Positions 10,613 to 23,048 of a DNA stretch of 64,000 nucleotides are shown in pieces (positions within the stretch are counted from its first letter, which is position 1; the number at the start of each line of letters is the position of its first letter). The notes below the pieces were generated by a model. It saw only the letters and a program-made list of their open reading frames with translations, did no database searches and had not been told where the DNA came from. Position numbers and translations under genes: made by a program. This stretch comes from Dactylonectria macrodidyma (lineage: Eukaryota; Ascomycota; Sordariomycetes; Hypocreales; Nectriaceae), in NCBI GenBank assembly GCA_020744425.1, contig JAGMUV010000008.1:2108001-2172000 (forward strand). The letters are read 5' to 3'.

Positions 10613-13108
10613 ATGGCGACCAAGTCAATCCCCGGGCGCAGCTTCACCGTCAGGGCCGTCCTTGCCGGGCTGGCTGTCGGTACCGTCATCTGCTTTTCCA
10701 ACATGTACTTTGGCCTGCAGACGGGCTGGGTGTCCATCATGTCTATGCCCGCGAGCCTCATGGGGTTCGGCATATTCAAACTCCTTTCGCCGCATCTCCG
10801 CTTCCCCTTCTCTCCCGTCGAGAATGTCCTACTGCAGAGCGTGGCTTGCGGCATGGCTATTATGCCGCTCGGTTGCGGCTTCGTCGGTGTTGTCAGTTTA
10901 ATCCATCATCCCCCGTCCTATCTCATGATTGCGTCGCGGGACACGTGCTGACGAGCTGCAGATTCCGGCTCTGAACTACCTACTCGCTTCTGACGAGCAA
11001 GGCCCGATATCTTTGAGTGCCTGGCAGCTCATTATTTGGTCCCTGGGGCTCTGCTACTTTGGTGTTGTCTTTGCCGTTCCCTTGTCAGTCCCACTCCTTT
11101 TCCAATTCGCGCCCTTATCAATGAGGACCCGCTGGCTTACGCTCTCACAGGCGACATCAAGTCATCATCAGGGAACGCCTCAAGTTCCCCAGTGGCTTCA
11201 GCACCGCTGTTCTGATCTCCGTGTTGCATGGGCAGCAATCCTCTAAAGAAGAGCTTGATGCCGCTGCCAAAGGTGGTTTTGCAAGCCTCGTTCCTCATGA
11301 TGCGTCGATCCGCGCAGCGAATGATGCCCCAGCTGTGGCCGATGAAGAGCAGCCAGACGCTCGCGAGGAGAGTCCTAACAATACAGACTGGGCCGAGAAC
11401 ATGCGCCTCTTGTTGATATGCTTTGTAGGCTCAGGCCTCTGCACTCTTCTGACATATTTCTTCCCTATCTTGCGCAATCTTCCTGTTTTCGGCTCCGTTG
11501 CCGCCCACACTTGGCTCTGGACATTTAATCCTAGTCTCGCATACGTTGGCCAGGGAATCATCATGGGCACCGAAACCACGCTACACATGACCATTGGTGC
11601 CGTTGTTGGCTGGGGTATCTTGAGCCCCCTCGCAAAGTATCGGGGCTGGGCTCCTGGTGACGTTGACGATTGGGAGAACGGCAGCAAAGGCTGGATCATT
11701 TGGATCTCGTTAGCAATCATGCTTGTAGACGCTGTAGTAAGCCTCGCATCCGTCGGTCTCCGCCCGTTCCTGTCCAAGGACTTGTTTGGCGCCCTGGAAT
11801 CACTGCGGGATCAGGTTCATGAGCATGGGATCACGGGGCTGTGGAAACAACGTCCCCACGGCTACTCTCTCTTGCAGAATGATGACGTCTACCCAAGGCC
11901 TTCGGTAGATGAAACTAGAACTGGAGAGTCTCCGGACGAGGAGGAAGAGGAAGAGGAAGAAGACGCCCCGCCAGAGCAGCGTATCGGCGGTCGTTTCGTT
12001 ACTATTGGCCTCGTCGCGTCGATTGCCATCTGTGTTCTAACGATTCACCTTGTCTTTGGAAATCTTGTTCCTCTCTATGCCACCATCATTGCTGTTCTTA
12101 TGGCGTTGGTTTTGAGTATCATGGGTGTCAGAGCGCTCGGCGAGACTGACTTGAACCCAGTCTCAGGCATCAGCAAGCTCGCGCAGCTGTTCTTCGCCGT
12201 CATCATTCCTCAATCTCACAAATCCAGCGTACTCATTAACCTCATTGCAGGTGCTGTGGTATGTCCCATCTCCAATCCATGACGGTGGATATCTGAACTG
12301 ACCATTATGCTATTTTAGTCCGAAGCCGTGAGCCATCCCAACACCATGTGTCTAATACCGGAGCTGGATTACTAACTGCTAAATCCAGGGCGCGCTACAA
12401 GCAGGTGATCTCATGCAAGATCTCAAGACAGGTCACTTATTAGGCGCAGCTCCAAAAGCTCAGTTCTGGGGTCAGGTAATTGGAGCCACCGCTGGTGCCG
12501 TTCTAAGCGCATTTATCTATCGTGTCTATACTAGGTCGGTGTTTCTCTCAGTCATGGCTTTATGGAGGAGAGTTGAAATTTGCTAATCCAATTTTCATGG
12601 CAGTGTCTACGAGATCCCAGGAGAGCTCTTCCAGGTGCCCACCGCCTATGTTTGGATCTTCACCGCGAGGCTCGTCACTGGCGCAGGATTACCTCACATG
12701 GCTAAAGAATGGGCTATCGGAACGGGTGTGCTATTTGCGGCCACAACTATCCTCAGAACTGCCGCTATTGGGAAGAGATGGCGACCCCTTGTTCCAGGCG
12801 GCATTGCCGTCGCTGTTGGTGAGTGAAGGTTTTGCTGTACAGCCCAGCGGCTTGCTAATGTGTGGAAAGGCATGTACAATGTCCCGTCGTTCACGTTGGC
12901 TCGAACAGCTGGCGGCTTGTTTGCATGGTATTGGGTCCACGTCTTGCGACGAGCGAACACTCCGCTCATCATTCTGGCATCCGTACGTATAGATACCCGT
13001 TCCCAAGCAGGCAACTTCTAATTCCTGAACCAGGGTTTCATCCTCGGAGAGGGGTTCCTAAGCATTGTGAACCTTCTCCTGCAGGGTCTCAACGCCCCTC
13101 ATTTTTGA
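10613..13108 (+). CDS. OPT-superfamily oligopeptide/metal-chelate transporter
   Basis: Eight exons: 10613..10891, 10962..11083, 11151..12258, 12319..12327, 12389..12534, 12604..12818, 12870..12982 and 13034..13108, giving 688 residues. It opens with the OPT signature region (AVLAGL, then SNMYFGLQTGWVSIMSMPAS, LMGFGIF) and ends GLNAPHF. Many hydrophobic helices are visible, with a long cytosolic loop around residues 370-460 that carries an acidic run (DEEEEEEEED). Size and N-terminus resemble the yeast YGL114W-like branch more than Opt1. The substrate could be peptide or metal chelate; the sequence does not decide. The fourth exon is only 9 nt (codes Ser-Glu-Ala) and is needed to restore the conserved AGAxxEAGAxQAGDLMQDLK stretch. 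Its stop lies 89 bp from the convergent PRMT3 stop, so the 3' UTRs probably overlap. Confidence 0.85.
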
Positions 13109-13197
13109 GACCATTGTTGACGCAGAGTCGAATGCTCTTGTGGAGTCGTGCTCTTGAATCAGCCTTGGCCTGCGCTCGCTAGCTGCCGATCTATCGC

Positions 13198-14908
<1,711 letters not shown>

Positions 14909-15173
14909 TCACAAAATTGGGACAAGATGCTGTGAGATGAGTTGGGGATCAACAGAGAACCAATCTCAATATCAGTCTAAACAATGGCAGTTACGGACGA
15001 CCTATTTTGTGGGATCGCAGCGACTGTGAGGAGGCTATGCCCTCTTGGGCATTTTGATGGGTCGCCCGACCAATACAATGCAGTCATGTCATGTATGCAA
15101 TGCAATCTGGCGAGGCACCCGTCTTGATATTTCTGTAAGGGGTATTTTACACAACTTCCGCAATATCGACGTG

Positions 15174-18100
15174 TCAGGCAGTTTTTCCCTTATTGTCGTC
15201 CTCATCGTCGTCGTCCTCATCGTCGTCATCTTCGTCTTCATCATCTTCTTCGTCATCGTCATCTTCCCCATCCGACACAGCTTCACCAAGCTCAGCCAGC
15301 CGAGCCTACACAATGATTAGTCAGCATGTTCAATCCATCTGCAGGCAATTCGGTGTGCCTGCGATCAAGCAAATGTACCTTGTATTTCGCCACCTTCTCT
15401 TCAAGGTCTCCAAATACCATGAGAAGGTCCTCAAGCTCAGACTGCGTAGTTTCCTTGGCCTTGTTTGACTCGGCCAATTTTGACTCCAGCTTTGTAAAAT
15501 GTCAGCCATTCGAATCAGTAAACCATGAGTTTCCGCAGTATTCACCTCCTTTGTTTTTGCTTGGCTGCCTCTCGTTGTCTTGTCCGTTTCACGCAGCTGC
15601 TTCTCCAAAGCCTGCCTCCGAGCCTCAGCCTCCTGAGTTTTAGTTTTCTGCTCGGCCAATTCAGCTGCATCGCGCTCTCTGACATCCTTCAGCTCAGCCG
15701 CACTCTGTGCTTCCAGTGCCCTCAGCTCGGCTGTGCTTCGTTCTTTAAGTTCCTTCAGCTCAGTGGCCTTTTGCGCTTCAGCGGCTCGTAATTCTGCCGC
15801 ACTCTTTTCTCGCGCCTCCTGCAACTCTTGTGTCTTGCTCTTCTGTGCCTGCGTTGACCTCCGCGTGAGCCAGTATCATCCAAACAAGCGAGTGCCAAAC
15901 ATACCTTCAATACGTCAACTTCAAGTCTACTGATGGTTGCGCGCAAATCCGCCATCTCAGCATCTTTCCGCCGTTGTGTTCTCTCTGCCTCGACTTCCGC
16001 CGCCTTCCGGGCCTGGACCAACTGCTTCTGATGCTCACCATCCTTGGCCGTCTGCTGTGTCTGAAGCTGTGCAAGTTGCTTTCGGTGATCGTTCTCTTTA
16101 GATGCCAATTGAGCTTGCAGCTTGCTATGCATGTACTTGTTAGTCATGGTCAAGAACTCAAACAGGAGAAGTGTGACAAACCGTAACTCTTCGCCATGGT
16201 GCTTCTGCAAGCCCTCGTTGACGGATTTAATCCTCGAGATGTCAACTGCACATGATTCCTTGGTGCGCCGATGATCCGCTCGCTCCTGGCCAAGTTGTCC
16301 CTCAAGTGACGCCATCGCCGATTGAACATCCTGTATTGCGCGATCCTTATCCTCCAGTTGGGCTCGAAGAGAATCCACTAGCTCCCTAGAAATCCCCTGT
16401 TGCACACCATTCGAGACCACAGAAATCTCCAAACCCGGGTCCCTGTCAATAGCACGAACTACACGGCTATAGTTATCCTTGAAGAAGTCCACAAACACAG
16501 AGTCAAAGAAGACATCAGCGACTCGACCAGGGGACGAAGTGTCGAGTTTCTGGGGTGTGACCTCGAATTCTCGCACAACCGGGTGACTGCGCAGTTTGGA
16601 CAAGCGATCTATGTATTGATCACGATCAAGTCGCGATGCGAGGATGGAGTGCAACGTGGCCCTCGGAATTGGAGAGTCCTTGGTTGAGAATTCGTATACA
16701 ACACCCAACAACATGGCGCACAAGCCTTGTACGAGCTCGCCGCCTGCTGCTGCTGCGGGTTGTGAGACAGCCTGTATCAGGCTCTGGACATTGCTGCCTT
16801 CAGCGAGAAAGTCGTTGACGGCGTCGAAATCTTCAAACAGCCAACCGAGGAGGAGCATGAGATACCCCACCAGAATACGTGCGTCGTCCCCCCGACGAAG
16901 GCCCGAGATGAGATGTGCAGCAATCGTTTGAATGCCTGTCACAACCTCTTCGCCATTAGACGCGTCGCCCTCTGTGAGGCTCATTGCCTTTGCTTTGGTG
17001 TCAGGGCTGTCATATAGCAAATGGAACGTGATGACAGCTGCGAACCAGTACCGATACGGGTCGGGTGCTGGTCCTTCGGAAGGTTGCAGCAAAACGGAGA
17101 GAACATTAGATGACTCGTCGCCGCCAGATTGGTGCCCGTCGATAGCTCTTCCAAGAAAATGCAACCTAACCTCGGCGTGATGGGTAAAGTAGGCTTGCAA
17201 ACATCCACACGCCGCGAAGCGAACATCGAACTCCTGCAGGTCTTGTATACATAAAGTCAAGTCGAGCAATGCGTCGATAACGTAGACCTTGGCTCGTCCG
17301 TTGGTCTTATCCGCAATCCCATCGTCTACGTCTAGGGGCGATGGGACCATTATTTGAGCAAAGTTTTCCTGGAGAGCGGCATTCTGTCGTATCACGTCAC
17401 CAGAGGTGACCAAAGCCTGTCCGGTTCGTTAATTTGCACTCTCCTAATCTCGTAGTCGGAAATTCGCACCTCGGCTTTGATTTGTACCTGGGCTCCGGGA
17501 CTAAAAGCCAGCTGGAGCACGTGGTAAGCCAGGCCATGACGCCAGATGGCCGTCTGGTTTTGTGACGTTCCCACCGAGCCGGGTGTAATGAAAAGTCGAA
17601 TAATCACTAGGAATGCATACACGTTACGGTTTTTCTGTGCTTGCGCCCATGAGGCGATCTCTGGAGTTTCGCTTTGTGGTTGCAAGACCTGGCTCAACAG
17701 GTTTGCCATGCGACTAATACAACCCGACTCTCGAAATAGGGACTGGTTAGAGGTGTTGCCACGCAGGAGGTTAGCGAGAAGAATCAGGCAGTCTTCGACA
17801 GTCCTCCCGCCATCAGCAAGGGAGCCATCGGCTTCAATAATGTTGAACAGTCTGTCAAAGGCATTCTCAAAGGCGACCAGCTTCTGTATCTCGAGCGATG
17901 TCGGTGTTAGGTAGGTCAACAGCGTGATGGCTTCATTCCGGATAGCTTCGCGCTGGTCGTCGAGGACAGAAACGAGGCGCGAGATTCCCAGTGGGGCGGT
18001 GAAGACACACTCCTCGGTACGCTCCGTGCGCGCGGATAGAATGGCAGCGAGCAACTGGAGCGAGTAGAGGCGAGAGTAGAAGTCTGAAGACTCGAGGAAA

Positions 18101-18450
18101 TCAAGGAGCAGAGTGATATTCTCCTGCCGCTGGGTAAATTCGTCGGCTAACCACAAAGCAATCTCCTCTGAGGCTTCAGGGCTATTTTCGTTGGGGCTGA
18201 AGAGCATCAACAGTGTCTCCAGCACAACCTTGACGGTGTCCACGTCTTCTCCATCTTTACTCAAGCTTCCAATCAAACTTCTTAGAGCGCCAGACGCAAC
18301 TGAGGCCGGGAAGTCTTTGGAAAAGCTTCGGAGACCTAGTATCGCAGCTCGTCGATCCTCGAGCAGAGTGGCTGAGCTGAGACGGCCACTGAGGACGGTG
18401 ATGGTCTCGCTAACTGACTGTTTCGCCGGTGCGGTGGGGATTGAAAACAT
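15174..18450 (-). CDS. USO1: Uso1/p115 vesicle-tethering protein
   Basis: Exons complement(17470..18450), (16182..17416), (15905..16124), (15546..15848), (15379..15489) and (15174..15305); 993 residues. Uso1/p115 tethers ER-derived COPII vesicles to the cis-Golgi with Rab1/Ypt1 and promotes SNARE assembly. Residues 1 to about 650 form the armadillo-like head: LLTYLTPTSLEIQKLVAFEN, LLANLLRGN and the Uso1/p115 signature around YRYWFAAVITFHLL. Residues about 650-945 are heptad coiled coil rich in Glu, Gln, Ala and Lys. The last 40 residues are an almost pure Asp/Glu tail followed by NKGKTA, matching the acidic p115 C-terminus that binds golgins in animals. Yeast Uso1 is much longer (about 1790 aa); this p115-like length is normal for filamentous fungi. 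Confidence 0.9.
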
Positions 18451-19061
18451 GTTCGCGACGTCTCAGTGCCATTGGTCTCGGGGCGTTGCTGGTAGAGTCT
18501 CGAGCAGGCGTCGCCGGCATGCAGAGTCGTAATACAGGCCGCTGCGTCGGCTACGAAGGGTTGGGGTCGCAAGTTCGTCAAGTACACACTGGCAACCAAT
18601 TCCACCAGCTCTGGACAGCTTGTCAGGATATGACCATCAAGCACGATCCGTCAACTCGATAACTGCATAAGAAGCTCTCCTTTCTCGGCGCTTGTTTCTA
18701 CCGAGGCCGGGATTCCCACACCAGCCCCACTCACGCGCCACAGCAGGTCCCTGCAAGCGTACCTTTGGCGCGGAAAACCCAAGCTCGCGGTAGCCTTTGT
18801 TCTTCAAAGAAACCTCTGCGACAACAGCCATCTGAACTTGACCTTCGCATCAACTTCCTTGAGCCCATTTCTGTCTGAGCCTGCGGCCACATACTTCCGC
18901 AGTCATTTTGCCCGCAGGACTAATGCGACGCCATTCGTTGCGGACACTACCTCCATTTCGACCTTGCGGCCCTCTCTGCCTATAGTCTCTGAGTCGACTA
19001 CTTTCTTTGCGCAAACAACTCGACACGCGCTTAGCCAAGCAACGCCGACAGCCTCATCAAA
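18451..19061. promoter_or_regulatory. Divergent promoter between USO1 and RAT1
   Basis: This 611-bp region separates two housekeeping genes read outward. Small frames cross it on both strands without recognisable products. The 150 bp before RAT1 are pyrimidine-rich, as expected for a leader. No clear TATA box. Confidence 0.5.
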
Positions 19062-22000
19062 ATGGGTATCCCGGCAGCGTTCCGATGGCTTTCCAACAAG
19101 TACCCCAAAATTATCTCGCCTGTGATTGAGGATCAACCCATTACGATGGAGGACGGTTCGACTATTCCCGTCGACACGACCAGACCGAATCCAAATGGCG
19201 AAGAGCTCGACAACCTTTATCTCGACATGAACGGCATCGTCCATCCCTGTTCCCATCCTGAGGATAGACCAGCACCCACTGATGAGGAAGAGATGATGCT
19301 GGAGGTTTTCAGATACACCGATCGCGTCGTTAACATGGTGCGGCCACGAAAGATCCTCATGATCGCCGTTGGTATGTGAACACTTCTACCTTTGCCTGGC
19401 CACCCCGCTGTGCTCCTAGATATTATATCCCGTACAAGCACTAATAGCTTTATCACAGATGGAGTTGCCCCCCGAGCCAAGATGAACCAACAAAGATCTC
19501 GACGATTCCGCTCCGCCCAAGAAGCGAAAGAGAAGGAGGCTGACAAGCAGGAGCTCATCAAATTGATGAAGCAACAGAATGGTGGTTCGTTGCCCGCTGA
19601 AAACATGGAAAGCGTCACCAAAAAGGCTTTCGATTCAAATTCCATCACCCCTGGAACCCCGTTTATGGACATCCTCGCTTTAAGCCTGCGATACTGGTGC
19701 CAATACAAACTGAACACTGATCCTGGTTGGGCAAAACTCAAAGTCATCATATCTGATGCCACTGTTCCAGGGGAAGGAGAGCACAAGATCATGGACTTCG
19801 TTCGATCACAGCGCGCATCCCCCGACCACGACCCGAACACGCGCCATGTGATCTACGGTCTCGATGCTGATCTTATTATGCTGGGACTAGCTACTCACGA
19901 GCCCCATTTCCGGGTTCTACGTGAAGACGTGTTCTTCCAAGACAGTAAGGCTCGGACCTGCAAATTATGTGGGCAGAAGGGCCATGAGGCTCGCAATTGT
20001 CGTGGCGAAGTGAAGGCGAAGGAGGGCGAACACGACGAGAAAGACAACGCCGTTGCCCTCAAGCCGTTTATTTGGCTTCACGTTTCTGTTTTACGAGAAT
20101 ACCTCGCTGCCGAACTGGCTGTTCCTAACTTACCATTCCGTTTCGACCTGGAGCGGGTAATCGACGATTGGATTTTCATGTGCTGCTTTGTGGGTAACGA
20201 CTTTTTGCCTCATCTGCCCGCTTTGGAGATTCGCGAACATGGAATTGACACCCTCACCACGATCTGGAAGGATAATCTACCAACCATGGGCGGATATGTG
20301 ACCAAAGATGGGCACATCGACTTGGAAAGAGCGCAGTGCATTCTCGATGGCCTCGCCAAGCAAGAGGATGCCATTTTCAAACGAAGGAAGGAACAGGAAG
20401 ATCGACGCGAAGCCAACTTCAAACGACGCAAGCTTTATGAAAACAACGGCAGAGGCGGGCGCCAGGGTGGAGCGTCCGCACCACGGAAAAACGGGCACGA
20501 GAACCCTTCGAATGGGCTGCCGCTCTACCCAATTGCTTCTTATCCTGCTCCGTCAGCACCTGCTCTAACGCATGACATGATCGTGAACCGAAGCTCCGCT
20601 GCAGACGCGAATGTGGCCAACAAGAGTGCGGCCAGTGTCCTCAAAGCCCAACTTCAAGCCCAGAAGTCCCTCTCTGACCCCCCCAAAACCGACGATGCTC
20701 AGGCACCGGCTTCAGCTCTCGGAAAGCGAAAGGCACCTAGCACGGATGAGATTAACAACTCCCCTGCTACCGACTCGCCAGGCACTGCTACTCCAACAGC
20801 GAGCACCGAAGAAGGGCCAATTGACGAGGTTCGCATGTGGGAGGACGGCTATCAGGACCGCTACTATGAGAAGAAATTCCACAGAGATCCGAAGGATATC
20901 GAATTCCGCCATTCAGTTGGCCGAGCATATGTGGAAGGTTTGGCCTGGGTTCTGCTCTACTACTTCCAGGGCTGTCCTTCTTGGGAATGGTACTATCCTT
21001 ACCACTATGCGCCGTTTGCCGCCGACTTCAAGGACCTACCAAAAATGGAAATCAGCTTTGAGAAGGGTCGAACATCCAAACCGTTCGAGCAGTTGATGAG
21101 TGTCCTCCCTGCAGCGTCTCGGCATGCATTGCCAGAAGTCTTTCATGACCTGATGTTGAACGAGGATAGCAACATTATTGACTTCTACCCCGAGGATTTC
21201 GAAATTGATCTCAACGGGAAGAAGTTCGCCTGGCAAGGTGTGGCGCTGCTCCCTTTCATCGACATGCCGCGGCTGCTCGCAGCAGTACAAAGCAAATATC
21301 CACTCCTGAGCCCCGAGGACTCTGCTCGAAACGAAGTGGGCAATGTCGTTCTCATCTTCTCTGACAGTCATGAAAGTTTGTACGACGATGTCTCGACCAA
21401 GTTCTATTCGAAGCGACAGGGCGAACCCAAGTTTAAACTGAACCCTAAGAATAGTGACGGGTTGTCGGGCAAGGTTGAGAAGCAAGAAGGATATGTCCCG
21501 CACGGGGAGTTGAAGTATCCCTTGGAACGAAAGGCCTTGCCAGATCTTGAGTATGATCGGTCTCTTGTGTAAGTTTCCCCAACCTCTCCTACCCAGTTTT
21601 ACACACGGATCATTTCGCTAACACAGCCAAGTGTAAACTACGAAATCCCCCAGACATCACATACCCACAAGTCGATGCTCCTACGAGGGGCGCAACTACC
21701 CCGACCAGCCCTCACACACAGTGACATTGAGGTTATTCGGGGTAAAGCTAATCGGTCTGGGCGAGGCTATGGTGGCGCACCCCTTGGTCAAAATGGCCAA
21801 GGCATTCACTATGGACCTAGAGGTGGACACGGTGGCAATCAATTTGGACGACAGCAAAACGGCTATGGTCGACAAGGTGGATATCCCCCTCCTCATGCTC
21901 CCGGCATAGCTCCCCCACCGCCTGGAGCTGCTGGCTTCGGGATCGGACTACCGCCGCCTCCTCCTCCTGCACACTATTACAACGGTCAACCGCAAGAGGG

Positions 22001-22166
22001 CCTGCGTGGCGGTCCTCAAGGCTACAATGGCAACTCATGGGGTCGAGGCCAGCCTCCACCGCATGGCCCACCTGGACAGCAGCATGGACCTGGCGGGCAT
22101 GCTTACAACAACAATAGAAACAGGGATTACAGGGGCAACTACCGAGGCGGAAGGGATCGCTGGTAA
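19062..22166 (+). CDS. RAT1: 5'-3' exoribonuclease 2 (Rat1/Xrn2)
   Basis: Exons 19062..19371, 19459..21568 and 21632..22166; 984 residues. Rat1 is the nuclear 5'-3' exonuclease that trims rRNA and snoRNA precursors and terminates RNA polymerase II by the torpedo mechanism. Signature blocks are intact: [53 protein letters not shown] and [20 protein letters not shown] knuckle ([14 protein letters not shown], about 271-284) is present, as in other fungal Rat1 proteins. The C-terminal 170 residues are Gly/Arg/Pro/Gln-rich with RGG-like and PPPP runs. The final intron ends at CCAAG (acceptor at 21631). An AG five bases earlier (21626) would give an immediate stop, so the model chosen keeps the conserved [19 protein letters not shown] stretch. 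Confidence 0.93.
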
Positions 22167-23048
22167 AGCTCAGGAGCACAGGATAAGGATTGAGGCGTTT
22201 AGGTAATTTGTCATATATAGATCTGCGCTGTGACTGGGGCCTAGGAGGACATCTAGGACAAGACGATACTATGCAATGGCTACTCGAGTACATGTACCTA
22301 GGGAATATCCCAAACACCTCCTAGGCATTACCTCCCTCTGACCCCATCGGGATTATCTACCTTACCTACTAGATGCGGAGAAAATCTCACCTGATAGATA
22401 GGTAGGTAGATAGACTGATGACGGAGATGTACCATAAATGGATAGTTAGCAGAGGTAGTACATGCTGATGCACCAGACCTTTCGCGTGTGCTGGCCATTT
22501 TCATTCAACATGTTTTTACAGAAACTTCGATTCCATGCGCCGCCTTCCTAGCTGATGTGCCTAACTTCTTAATCCATCTTCCCATCCTCCTGGACAAGCT
22601 TGGAAGTGAGCTCCAGTTATCCAGCGCCACTAGACACTTGGTACCAGTACCTATCCGGCGAGGTAGCAAGGATGGCACGCTCTCCTAATTTCAGTAGTAA
22701 CCCCCTTTGGGTTATAAGCCCCGGGGGTACCTATACCATGGACCTGAGGTAAACGGAATGCCACCACGCGGTGTAGCTTGCTCTGGAGTGGGGAATGCTC
22801 GCGGGGTTTGTCACAACGAGGCCACCAGCTGCTCTAGCACCATCACGAAACACCATTCGCAGATACATTATCCATTCCTAGTACCATTTCGCAGATACCA
22901 TTCGCAAACATCACCACCCAGCACCGCCACCAACACCACGACCGACACGATATTCACAACCCCGCTCGCATCAAGCACAGTTGTAGATACGATTACGATA
23001 CCCCAACAACTCGAAACCATTCCGTCGTCGCTCAATGCTGCCGCAGTT
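22167..23048. other. Intergenic: RAT1 3' region and RasGAP promoter
   Basis: 882 bp between two + strand genes. It carries several copies of the CCTAGG/TACCT/AGGTAGGTA motif (22294-22301, 22360-22370, 22397-22410). A short imperfect direct repeat, ACCATTCGCAGATAC and variants, occurs three times at 22852-22912. No gene is supported. Confidence 0.4.
22852..22912 (+). repeat. Threefold imperfect direct repeat in RasGAP leader
   Basis: Three copies of a unit close to ACCATTCGCAGATAC start near 22852, 22883 and 22898; the third is degenerate. They lie about 140-200 bp before the RasGAP ATG and could be a regulatory or leader element; function unknown. Confidence 0.45.
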
